A stretch of DNA of 64,000 bases, taken from assembly GCF_009389715.1 (NCBI RefSeq), contig NC_052404.1, forward strand, positions 9,322,745 to 9,386,744, given 5' to 3'. Each line of letters starts with the position of its first letter. Positions within the stretch are counted from its first letter, which is position 1. This stretch comes from Phoenix dactylifera. Taxonomy: Eukaryota; Streptophyta; Magnoliopsida; Arecales; Arecaceae. Position numbers and translations under genes: made by a program. The notes under the pieces are model-generated. The model made no database searches, had not been told where the DNA came from, and saw only the letters and a program-made list of their open reading frames with translations. Below, in pieces: positions 23,824-34,468 of the stretch.

Positions 23824-24602
23824 TGTTGGGGGGAAAAATGGACCACCCCACAAGTACAATTAAAGCATCCAAATCCGATAGAAAGCCTGACCTTATGCAG
23901 GCCGAGCTCCGAAAACCGAGCTCAGAAGATCGAGCTCATGCAGACCCAGCTAATGCAGGCCGAGCTCATGCAGATCGAGCTCATGCAGGCCGAGCTCAGA
24001 AGACCGAGCTCGTCGTCCACATGCTGCGGCCATGCCCTACAGCAGTCTCACCGTACCATCCTTTGCTTGCCTGCCATGCCACGACACATCAACCAGGGAC
24101 CATACCCTGCTACGACTGTCAACAATTAATGCGCATGGTCTCCACGGATCTCCGGCTTATTAAAAATCTCAAACCATCTACGGCAACTCATCGACTCACT
24201 CAACTACGTCCGGTCACCCACAACAACTCATTGGCTCCAGTCCCGTCCTCCACGGCAATGCATTAATTCAGATGACCACACTCAATCATGACGGTAACTC
24301 ATTTAATTCATCTGGTCACATCACAGGTAACCCTGTATCCCTCCTATAAAAAGGGAACTTCTTCCTCTTTAAAGGGAGATTTTTTTTTTGGATTCTGATT
24401 TTTAGACTCCGATATACAATTCGTCTCCTTATCCAAATCAAACCCTCCTCTGATTTAAGCATCGGAGGGCCGGTGTCGGAAGCTCCGGCCACCGGCTTTT
24501 TTCTACAGGTCCCCCGGAGGACACAACCCGTCGATGTACCATCCGCACCGGAGCTCCTTCTCCTTGGCAAGTGGTCACCCTCGGGTCCAATTTCTAGCAA
24601 CA
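23824..24602 (+). mobile_element. Solo LTR (779 bp) with 5-bp target duplication
   Basis: It starts TGTTGGGGGG and ends AGCAACA, giving perfect inverted ends TGTTG...CAACA. It is flanked by GGTAG at 23819-23823 and 24603-24607. A TATA-like box (CCTATAAAAAGGG) sits at about 24343, oriented plus. There is no internal retroelement sequence and no second LTR nearby, so the copy probably arose by recombination between two LTRs. Inside, from about 23890 to 24013, is a run of GAGCTC-containing units. Confidence 0.9.
23890..24013. repeat. GAGCTC-rich minisatellite inside the solo LTR
   Basis: Units of 12-16 bp such as GCCGAGCTCATGCA, ATCGAGCTCATGCA and GACCGAGCTCAGAA are repeated about eight times. 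SstI/SacI-type GAGCTC sites recur in most units. Confidence 0.85.
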
Positions 24603-24607
24603 GGTAG

Positions 24608-25531
24608 TGACCAATAATCTTCTTGAACATAAATTTAAACAAATAGGTCCATAAATAAAGCCAAGCCCGAGATCAACTGGATTACTAAATGTTCATAATC
24701 TAATAAAAAACTAAATATATCTAGTATATTTATATTAAGAAACCATCATTCCATACAACACAGGGAGACGTGTTTTATATATGTTAAAATAAATAGTTGT
24801 GGTGAGTAAAGCTACTTCCCCACTCATTCTCACAGTGATGTTAAAATTATAATTTTTCCTTGTGTGGTTAAGCAATATACTACTAGTTTTACAAATGAAA
24901 GATAAATTTCAAATTCATGCTCACTGAATTTAGTACCATACAAGTTCAATTCAAATCTTAAGTGAAAATATTAGAGATATCTCCTCCTCCTCCTGAGTAA
25001 AGGCATAGGAGATATCTCCTAAAGCTAGGTGCGAAATCATTTTCCGCATGATAACGTCTGGTTGGAGGGATCACTTGAGCAATAAGCAATTACAAACTTG
25101 ACTGTTCATTTTTTCCTCCTTTTCTATGATTTTTTTTATTCCCCTCGCAGCATGGCCATTATTAGATCTGTGCTCAAAGTAGAACAGCAAACACGTACAC
25201 ATGCAAATCACGCCTCGACACCCAGCCAAGGCACCGTCGGAGACCCTTAAAAAGGTGCGCCCCAACCCAGACCTGGAAGGAGCTCCCTTCTCGGATTTCT
25301 CGCACCGAGCCATGTAACTCGTGCCCGTTTGCCTCGCAGAGCTCGGTTTCCCCCAGAACCACGTGCGCATCTTGACCCCATCTCTCTCTTATTCTCACCG
25401 CCGGCCCACCGTACCGTGCCCTCCCCTTCTCCGTCGGGACTCCACGGTCCTCACGCCCTTCTCCTCCCGTCCTCCCATCTAGAACCCCACGATCTTCGAC
25501 CAAATTATTTTTTAATATCGTTCAGAATAAG
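24608..25531 (+). promoter_or_regulatory. Upstream region of SNX2
   Basis: The first part is AT-rich; from about 25190 it becomes C-rich as the first exon approaches. A 14-bp perfect palindrome AGGAGATATCTCCT lies at 25007-25020, with a related 12-mer GAGATATCTCCT at 24974-24985. I see no clear TATA box and cannot place the transcription start. Confidence 0.4.
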
Positions 25532-28500
25532 ATGATGGGTCCGGAGACCCACCCCGGGTTCGGATCACCGCGCCGGGAGAAGATGGAAAGCCTCGTCCTC
25601 TCCGACGGTCCCTCCGACTACCGCAGCGCCATGTCCTCTTCCCTCTCCGCCGCCGCCGACGGCGGCGATCCCCTCCTCTCACCCACTCCCCCCTCTCCAC
25701 CGCCTCCTCCTCCTCCTTCCTCGATCCCCCCTCCTACGCCGACGTCGTCTTCAGCCCCCTCGACAGCCAGAACGGCGCCGCCCTCGACTGCCCTTCCCAC
25801 CGCCGCGAGTCCTCTTCCCCCAGATCCGACCGCGACGCCGTCTCCGAGTACGCCAAGATCACCGTCTCCGACCCCCAAAAGGAGCAGGACGCCGTCAACT
25901 CCCTCGTTCCCGGGGGTGGCACCTACGTGACCTACCTCATCACCTCACGGACTCGCGCTGGCGGTGCGGAGTTCCGCGTCCGGCGGCGGTTCCGCGACGT
26001 GGTGACCCTCGCCGACCGCCTCGCCGAGGCCTACCGGGGGTACTTCATCCCGCCGCGGCCCGACAAGAACGTGGTGGAGAGCCAGGTGATGCAGAAGCAC
26101 GAGTTCGTCGAACAGCGCCGATCCGCCATCGAGAAGTACCTGTGGAGGTTGGCTGTGCACCCGGGGATCGGGAAGAGCGAGGAGCTTCGGGTGTTCCTGC
26201 AGGCCCAGGGGAAGCTGCCGCTGCCCGCAATCACCGACATGGCCTCGAGGATGCTGGATGGGGCAGTGAGGCTGCCGAAGCAGCTGTTCGGGGAGGGACC
26301 GGCGGGGCACGTCACGCCGCAGGATGCGGTGCAGCCAGCGAAGGGGGGAAGGGACCTGCTGAGGATATTCAAGGAGCTTAAGCAGTCAGTGGCGAATGAT
26401 TGGGGAGGGGCGAAGCCTCCGGTGGTGGAGGAAGGACAAGGAGTTCTTGGAGAGGAAAGAGAAGATGCAGGATCTCGAGCAGCAGCTCAGCACGGCCTCT
26501 CAGCAGGTGGGTAGTAATTACAGTTCCTGATTGAAATCGTGCCCTAATTTATTTCAACTTGTTATGGCTTAATTTAGATCAAAATTGCAAATTTGGACGG
26601 ATTAGCTTCAATGGGATAATGTTGGGGGCCATGATATTTAGCTTAATTTTATTTAAGTTCAACCGGATCTTCTGTTGAATGTCAAGTAGAGAGGCAGAAA
26701 ACATATGTGATATATATTTAATCAGGGAAGCATAACAATAATGCGAATGTTGGTAATTTGCTGGAAGGTGAAACAGCTAAGCTCATCACTTGCAAGTGCA
26801 ATGTGGATAACTAGCTGTGAGACTTGAGATGCTATTGAAAAAAATGTTATGGTAGTTCTCCCATGGAGGCTTTTCTAATGAATGCTATACTTCAAAACCC
26901 TGAAGAATGATAGCGTTATCATTGGAAGAGAGATATAGTCTGAACAAAAACAATAAAATTTGGAAAGGAAATGATAAAATGTTATTATTTCTTTAGCCAT
27001 AGAATAGTTTCATGAGATGTCGGAGAGTAACAGGTGTTGAAATTCTTAAGGATACATGTCTACGTGTTCAACATTTTTTTTTCCTTTTTCCCTTTCAAAC
27101 GTTTCTATTTTTTTATGGATCTGTTTCAGTACATAGCATTAGTCTTACTCCATTTGTTTTACATTATTTTTTGTTTTGAATTATCCCTTTGCTCTTTCAT
27201 GTTTGTAGCTTTCTTGAGCATGATATTATTTTGTGTGGGAATAGAGAATACATCGGTAAGCAGCATGTGATGTTCCCATTAAGTTGAGTTTTTTGCTTTC
27301 TTTATGCAGGCTGAAGCGCTCGTTAAAGCTCAACAAGATATTGGTGAAACAATGGGACAGTTGGGATTGGCATTCATCAAATTAACTAAGTTTGAGAATG
27401 AGGAAGCCATATATAATTCTCAGAGAGTACGAGTTGCTGATGCCAAAAGTGTAGCAACTGCTGCTGTAAAAGCAAGTAGATTATATCGAGAATTAAATGC
27501 TCAAACAGTCAAACATCTGGTAATAACTGAACTGATTACAGCATGAAATTTCGATTTTGGTAAAGGCTAAAGCTCCTCAGCAGGGCCTTTTTTGTGATTG
27601 TTTATTTAGTTCTTTAAAAAATGCTTTATGGCAGGACACTCTGCATGAATGTCTAGGTCTGATGTTAGCAGTTAACAGTGCATTCTCTGATCGGGCCAAT
27701 GCATTATTGACTGTACAAACTCTAAAGTCAGATTTGTCCTCCTTGCACACAAGGATTGATAAACTTGAAGCTGCATCCTCAAAGATATTTGGTGGTGACA
27801 GATCAAGAATGCGAAAAGTGGAAGAACTGAAAGAAACAATGAGAGTTACTGAAGATGCTAAATGCGGTGCATTAAGAGAGTATGAAAGGATCAAGGTAAT
27901 GTTTTCAGTCTGTCACATAAAAGCCCAGAGCAAGGTACAGCTACCTATGCTTGGCAGAAGAAATTGTGTCAATTATATCAAGTTTTTTAAGTTTTCTATT
28001 ACCTATTTGTTAAACTAATTAACGATAATGTATGAACTTCAGAGGCTATTACCAGCAGGCTTTAGAAAGTAAGAATTTGCAAATAAATTTGGAAATGACC
28101 ATAAACATAGCCATCTAGCAAGTAAGAATTTTTCCAACTATATGGGGTTGGCTTTCTAGATCCTTATTCACCAAGTTTTTCGATTTAGGGCTACACCTGA
28201 TGTTACTCCAAGCTTCCTCCATGTTTTTCCTCACAATCTGCATTGATGTTGTCTCAAGTCTTTCACCTTTTTTCGTACAACCTTCAGCACGAATTAAAAT
28301 ACCTCTCCTTACTAGAGCCGGTTAATATTTATGTAATTGTATAGATAAAGCATAACTAAGGAAACATGTGGGAACTCATTTATGAAATTTGGTTTCTGCA
28401 TATGAGGAACTCATTTATGAAACTTCTGCAATATTACTGTGCTAGGTGCTCAACACTTTCAGCCATCTTATGGGGACCAGTCATCTGTGCAAAGAATTAG

Positions 28501-31500
28501 ATGACTAGGATTATCTAATGCCTGAATAATTCACTCATATCAGTACAGGCAAGTAAGGTATCAGTTATATTTAAGTGCCAGGGGGTTCTGAACCATGACA
28601 ACATTAAGTTCCATTTTGCCTTGTTTGAAGTATTTGAGGCTTGCTATATGGATCCTTAATTTCATAAATTTCACCTTCTTAAATTAATACTTCTTTCATA
28701 GTTTCGGCTTCTTTTTGTCATTCATTGTGAGCCCATTGTCAACCCACATCCTTCCTAGCTCAGGGTTGATGATGGAAGTGCTCATAAAAATATGAAGAAT
28801 GAGTCAAACATAACACATCTTCTCAAGAGTCATGTTATCATGTTTTACATGTCTCATAAGTGAAACCAATTAGAATGTTTTAGCTAGTTATTAAACATCA
28901 GCCTAGTTTGTTTTCATGTTGTAATCTGAATTGACGTTGTTCTCTTCTACATCTAAGAGAAAAAGCTGCACTTATTCATTCACATTACAATTCAGTTCTT
29001 ACAGATCACTTACAATAGTTAAACACTTAGGGTCCTTTTTTGGATCTGTATTGCTGCAGTGACAATGCTATAAACTAACACATTTGACTAGTTTATAATT
29101 GACATGTTAGTGGCGCACAATGCTTTACTTCAACCCAATGCTGTTATAACTTTTCTGTCTATGTTCTTTGTGACCTTTTCATCATTCTGGATAATTGAAA
29201 GGATGAAAGGATTTGTTTAACAATCAGCTGGTTATTATTTTATATGTTGATTACATTAACCCTTATAAACATGCAATTTGTAATATTATGTAAACTGTTG
29301 ATATGGAAGCCTTTCAGGTAACCTTGTGCTGCTGTAAAGTTTATGCAAAATGTTAGTAAAAAAACAATAGAAGTTGTATTATTATCAGATGCCCAACTGG
29401 TTAATATTTGCAAATCATCTTTGTAGGCGTGCAAGGTATCAAAATCAGCTAGAAGTAAAAGCCTGTCTATAGTAATTTACTAGCCTGCCATACTGTATAG
29501 CACTCCACACAGTAAATGTGATTGTTGTTCCTCATTACGACTACCACAAATTGGTAGTGCATCAAATGGTCTTGTATTTTAAAGGATTTATTGTTTTCTG
29601 TAAGCTGAAAGGATTTCAATTGAAAAAAAAATCTTATGAATGATTAATCCACAAAATTCTAGGTTGCTATAGAATACCTTTAATTATCATGATCATTTTG
29701 GCCTCTGTTTCATCCTTCAGACTACTGTTTATCCTATTCTGAGCAGTGTATATCTTGAACAGGCATAAATTTCTATGATCTTGTCTATAGAAAATATTTT
29801 GAATTGGTAAACGAGCATTTTCTTGAAACAGTATGTGAAATTGTTCGGAGATTGTCGTTGGTAAGACTCTGTACATAAAAATGGTCCATGCTTGCTCTCT
29901 TCCTCCTTTTTCATCTCTTATAACGACTCCGGTGTTGCAAATTGGCGACCCACTAGGGAGCTTGAATATAATTGCATGAATATGGTTTTGAAGTGCTGAT
30001 CCTAGTATCTGATAAAATTATGGTCTACTCTGACAACAGAATCTCTCTTGTTCATGCTACAACAATTTCCTTTCACCCATTTCATAAAGCTGAATCTTAT
30101 ATCATTATCATTGAAGTTCATCTGTCATTATGCATCACTTTTTGGTTAGTTTTGCTGCCACCATTGAGCAAAAATTCAAATTCAGATACATTTCTTGTAC
30201 ATCTCTCACTCTTTGAATTTCCTGACATTAGCCATACATACATTCCTCTAGAAGTTAAATTCAACTATATGTCTCAGTAAAGCTTATTGGCTAGCAGGTC
30301 TTTTCTGGGTTATGAGTCATGTTAAATGTTGACCTGATGTCCTTGTTGTAGCAGCATCATTTGTGCTGCCACCTCACAAATTTCAAAAGAAAACTCTAAT
30401 CTTGCAATGAACACGGTTGGCTGTGATTAAAGAATTGTTTTATTCTAAATATGTTTAATATGCTAAGAGAGAAAAAAGGGGGTGGATTTTGGAGAGTTAT
30501 TGCAGCAACCATTTTCTAGAAATATTAATCAGGTTTCCATGTTGAATAAGTAACAGATTATATTGCATTGGAATTCCAAAAAAGATATTATTGTTAAAAG
30601 AGATCATGTTTCTTTCCTCATGTGATTGTCACGTGAGGAAACCTTAGAATGTATAATGGAGAGAGACACTCAAGAGTTCCTGTTGTATATTTTTTTCAGC
30701 TGAATGGGGTATTGTTCTTTGAAAATCTCACCTTTTATTTAGAAAGTTAATAAAAATTCTTTCTGAATATTGTTTAAGATAGCTTGATAGTAGCTTGCTT
30801 TAGCTAAATAGTAGCTTGTTTTCATACATTATTTTAATATATTTCCTTTTGATATAACTATAAAAGAGCACACATTTTGCTCATAAATTTGTTGACAAAT
30901 CTTATATTTGAGATTTTCTGTACTTTGTTTTTTATGATTACGAATATTTCTATATTTCAACGTTATTTGCTTGGGCTTTGTTGATCCTACTCTGCTGTTG
31001 CTTCTCACCTGATAAGTTTGTCCAAAATGAATGTACATTGAAATATCAAATTCGTGTATTTCTACTAACTTATGTTAAATTATGATTATATGGACAGAGG
31101 ATTATGATTGAACTTGGAGATGCAGATCTCTGATACAGTTATTAACATTAATGCAGGAAAATAACCGGAGTGAACTCGAGAGGTTAGACAGAGAAAGGCA
31201 TGATGATTTTCTAAGTATGCTGAAGGGTTTTGTAATAAATCAGGTACTACATTTTGCTTAATGGCTTTGAAGTATTAGATGTTCGGCTATCAATTATATT
31301 TAGTGAAGAATCTTTCATTTTCTTTTAACCATGATGATGGTTGGAGAATGCATGCATTCAAGTTTTAGTTTCTTTTCACCCAATTATGCTTAAGTTTCTG
31401 CAGCCTCCAAACATTTCAAGAGTAAGATATAAAATAGATCTTTTGAAATCTAAAAGGTTTTTATCTTACTCTCCAAGAGAACGTAAAAGTGTAAGGCTCT

Positions 31501-33245
31501 ACATCTGCTAAGTAATCAGTCATTTTTATCTGGGCTAGTCTCTTAGTGTTTGATGGTTGCCGATGACAGTAGAAAACTCTTATATGAGTTGCAAAATGAA
31601 AATTGATAACTGATGGCAGGGTATCAGTTACAAGAATTGACAGAAGCTTACAAAAGGTTGACTGGTCCTTATAGAAAGATTGTGGTTGTTAATGTACTTT
31701 GGTTCAAGGTTTTCCTCTATTTTGAGTATGTTGCCTATTAGTGTTGGCATGAAAATTTAAATGTATAGGATGTAGATGTTCATTTTTGTGAGGACCTATG
31801 CGAGCATGTATTTAGTTCCACCTCGGCTATGCACTAAGTAGATCTTGGGTACTTATATAGAGCCAAGAAACCCAAATAATATCTTTAGGCTAGTCTTTTT
31901 AAATGTATTGGGTTGTAACAAATAGTGTCAGAGTGGACCCGGTCTATAGCTTATGCGGATTAGGGGACTCTATAGCACGGGGTTATTTGAATTGACTGCT
32001 GGCTAACCATAATGTTTGTGATTGGATTTAAATGAATTTAGATTTTTAGTCTGTTGAGGATTCCAAAATTTAAATGAAAAGAGTATGTGAAGATTCATGT
32101 GGATGTACATTTAGTCCTTTATCGGCTATGCACTGGGTAGATCTTGGGTACTTGTATAGGGCAAAGAACCTAAATAACATCTTCTGGCTAGCTTTTTTGA
32201 TTGAGGTCTTGAGTTACTCCAATTTTAAGGTGGTCTTCTGTCTTTTGAAGGCATTGAACAAATATTACTGGGGTCAAATATTATAAGCTTGCAAGTTGTG
32301 CTAAAAATCTCTTCTTTAATGGCCTTGTTAAGTATCATAGAATCTGCGCTCCTTCACTGGTTTTTTACCGGGTCATAGGGATGCTCTTTCAGGAGATAGA
32401 ATCTTCCTTGAACTATGATCATGCAGAAGACATTTAATATTTAATATAAGTGCTGTAATTCTGTTAAGTAAAACTGGTGTCAAACTTTACGCATTGATTG
32501 CAGTTTAGAAGGTCACTCAACTGGACATGATGGTTTTGTTTCTAAGGTCAGAATTCTACAATCCATTCTATTTTTGTTTCATCATTCTTTTTTCATGAAT
32601 AATGTGATGGGTAATCTGCCTTTAGGGCATTTGATGCTGTGAATGTTTTCAGAACGATTAATGCATTATGGAAGCATAAAGAAATGAACTAGGTTTTCTG
32701 CTATCCTGTCAATCAGATTTTGTTTCGATATCTGTTATCCGATCACCTTGTTCTCTCACAGTTCTGCCAGGAAATCCAAAATAGGTAACAGCTAAGTTTG
32801 GTTGAAGGAAATCTAGGACCTTTAGTGCTTCTCAGTATCACTTAAATGACTTGAAGTTTTCTCCACATGATACATGGTACCTTGTCAGAATTATGTGGTA
32901 CATATACTTGGTTTATGACTGGCCTGGGGACTGCAAAGGTCATTATGCGCACTATGTGCTTCAACAAAGCTGCACTGAGCGCATGATCTTTGAGCATCCT
33001 CACTTGGTCTTTAACACTGTAATTGAACATGATATGGAAGCATCTACCATCTAGTTGACATTTTCCATTATGAAGCTTTCTTTTTATCATAAACTTGTTT
33101 AATTTCTTGTTTGCTCATCTGGTCCAGAACTCGGCCATTTGTAAGCACTTACGTATTGCATGTTGAACAGGTCGGTTATGCAGAGAAAATTGCGAATGTT
33201 TGGGCAGCGGTGGCAGAAGAAACGAGTGCATATGCTCGACCGTGA
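25532..33245 (+). CDS. SNX2: Sorting nexin 2 (PX-BAR retromer-associated protein), two apparent frameshifts in exon 1
   Basis: This is an endosomal coat protein; PX binds PI3P and the BAR dimer bends membrane during retromer-dependent recycling of vacuolar sorting receptors. Exons are 25532-26506, 27310-27519, 27635-27895, 31157-31243 and 33171-33245, all GT-AG and phase 0; about 535 residues against roughly 570-590 in Arabidopsis. The start MMGPE resembles Arabidopsis SNX2. Then come PPSYADVVFSPLD, YAKITVSDPQKEQ, the PX domain (RRRFRDVVTLADRL, PPRPDKNVVESQVM), and BAR exons (LGLAFIKLTKFENEEA, EAASSKIFGGDRSRMRKVEE, QVGYAEKIANVWAAVAEET). Exon 1 loses frame between 25660 and 25720 (one base apparently missing, perhaps in the C run 25688-25693). 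It shifts again at 26434-26435 (one extra G). Because every other exon and junction is conserved, these may be sequence errors. A TRIM lies in intron 4. AATAAA at 33343 is a possible polyadenylation signal. Confidence 0.9.
28121..28320. repeat. RTE-type LINE 3'-end-like fragment in SNX2 intron 3
   Basis: The stretch CCAACTATATGGGGTTGGCT, with GGGCTACACCTGATGTTACT downstream and CATTGATGTTGTCTCAAGTC, resembles a widespread plant RTE LINE tail. Assignment is from memory of that repeat; no ends or target duplication were found. Confidence 0.45.
28321..31156 (+). other. Remainder of SNX2 intron 3, no gene seen
   Basis: AT-rich intronic sequence between exon 3 (ends 27895) and exon 4 (starts 31157). 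No exon or transposon could be recognised beyond the RTE-like fragment. Confidence 0.6.
31787..32221 (+). mobile_element. Complete TRIM-type retrotransposon (435 bp) in SNX2 intron 4
   Basis: A terminal-repeat retrotransposon in miniature. The 5' LTR is 31787-31920 (TGTGAGGACC...TTGTAACA) and the 3' LTR is 32086-32221 (TGTGAAGATT...TTACTCCA). They share blocks such as CGGCTATGCACT and GTAGATCTTGGGTACTT. The internal part is 165 bp. It opens with AATAGTGTCAGAGTGG, a mutated version of the initiator-Met tRNA primer site (TGGTATCAGAGC), and ends with a short purine stretch (GAAAAGAG) next to the 3' LTR. A 5-bp duplication, ATTTT, flanks it at 31782-31786 and 32222-32226. It encodes no protein and must rely on another element's enzymes. 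LTR divergence shows it is old. Confidence 0.88.
31923..31934 (+). other. Primer-binding site of the TRIM element
   Basis: TAGTGTCAGAGT differs from the plant iMet primer site TGGTATCAGAGC at three positions. It starts two bases after the 5' LTR. Confidence 0.7.
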
Positions 33246-34468
33246 TAAGACTTCAAAAGTAAATTGAGGTGTTTTTCCAGCCTGCTCTCCGCCCACACGC
33301 CCATGTACACTACCAAGTAGGAAGTAGAACCAACCACTCCATAATAAAGAGATTTTGGTGGAGTTATTTTTATTTTATTTTTATTCTATTACTTTTGGTG
33401 TACGGCTCCTCAGCTGTTAGGGTTCTAAGTGGGACCCTGCCCTTGTTGGTCCCTGCGGGTTGCTGTGACAAGAAATGATTGTGAATACAAACTTTAACAA
33501 TCGAATGGAGTTATTGTTGGCCCACAACATTCCCTGGGGTAAGAAAGCTGTGATTTGTTCTATTAGTGGGTCATAAAAACTGATACACTGCTGAAAATTT
33601 ATCAGCAGAAGATTATTTGCGTCTGTCGGAGAATTATGAAGAATTTTAGATCTATGTGAAATTGTCTCACGGGGGAGCATCTATTTTTTTCATGATAGAA
33701 ACAAAGATAAGTGGAATTTGAAATCCAAACACTGAAATAGATCAGATATTTTTCTGCATTATATGATTAATTAGTACAGTCCAAATTTTCTTTTAGATTT
33801 GTATTTGCAAACTGCATTTCATTTTTTTATCCAAGAATAAGGATGGTCAAGACCATTGCAATAAGGACAAAGGGAATTGGAGGTTAATAAGTCTGAACAA
33901 GAAAAAACTCTAATCCAAGCTACTGTAGAGTCCTCCTTTCGCCTATTTCCCCCTTCTTCTGCACCCTTTGTTTAGTAGCTGGGCATCCAAATCGCGGGCA
34001 ACCATCAACTATTGCCATCACATCATTCAGTTGCATCCAAAACAATCTACAGCAGGAAATACGTGAAGGACGTGACCATGTCTACTCACTTGCTAAGACA
34101 TATATTTCCTGAATGCTATTTTTTTGTTATCAATTTAGTTCAATCACTCCAGCATCATCTTGTGATAAAGAGAGCAACCCTGCAAACATTAATAAGAATA
34201 ACAAATAATTGTCCTAAGCATCGAACATATTTCCTGAATGCTATTTTTTTGTTATCAATTTAGTTCAATCACTCCAGCATCATCTTGTGATAAAGAGAGC
34301 AACCCTGCAAACATTAATAAGAATAACAAATAATTGTCCTAAGCATCGAACATATATACAGGTTTCAGCGTTTAAACCCAATACCTACCCAACCATCGAC
34401 CAGAACTTAATCAGGAACAAAAGAATCCAGAATAACCCCCCCCCCCCCTAGAAGCCAAACCAACCAAC
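33246..34468. other. Intergenic region between convergent SNX2 and receptor kinase
   Basis: Holds the SNX2 3' UTR, a perfect 125-bp tandem duplication (34103-34352) and a C11 run (about 34438-34448) just after the receptor kinase stop codon. No separate gene is recognised. Confidence 0.6.
34103..34352. repeat. Perfect 125-bp tandem duplication
   Basis: Copies 34103-34227 and 34228-34352 appear identical; each starts TATTTCCTGAATGC. They lie in the likely 3' flank of the minus-strand receptor kinase gene. Confidence 0.95.

Noticed and set aside
25618-26372. Several minus-strand frames opposite SNX2 exon 1
   Set aside because: They are shadows of the GC-rich SNX2 exon, whose plus-strand protein is conserved.
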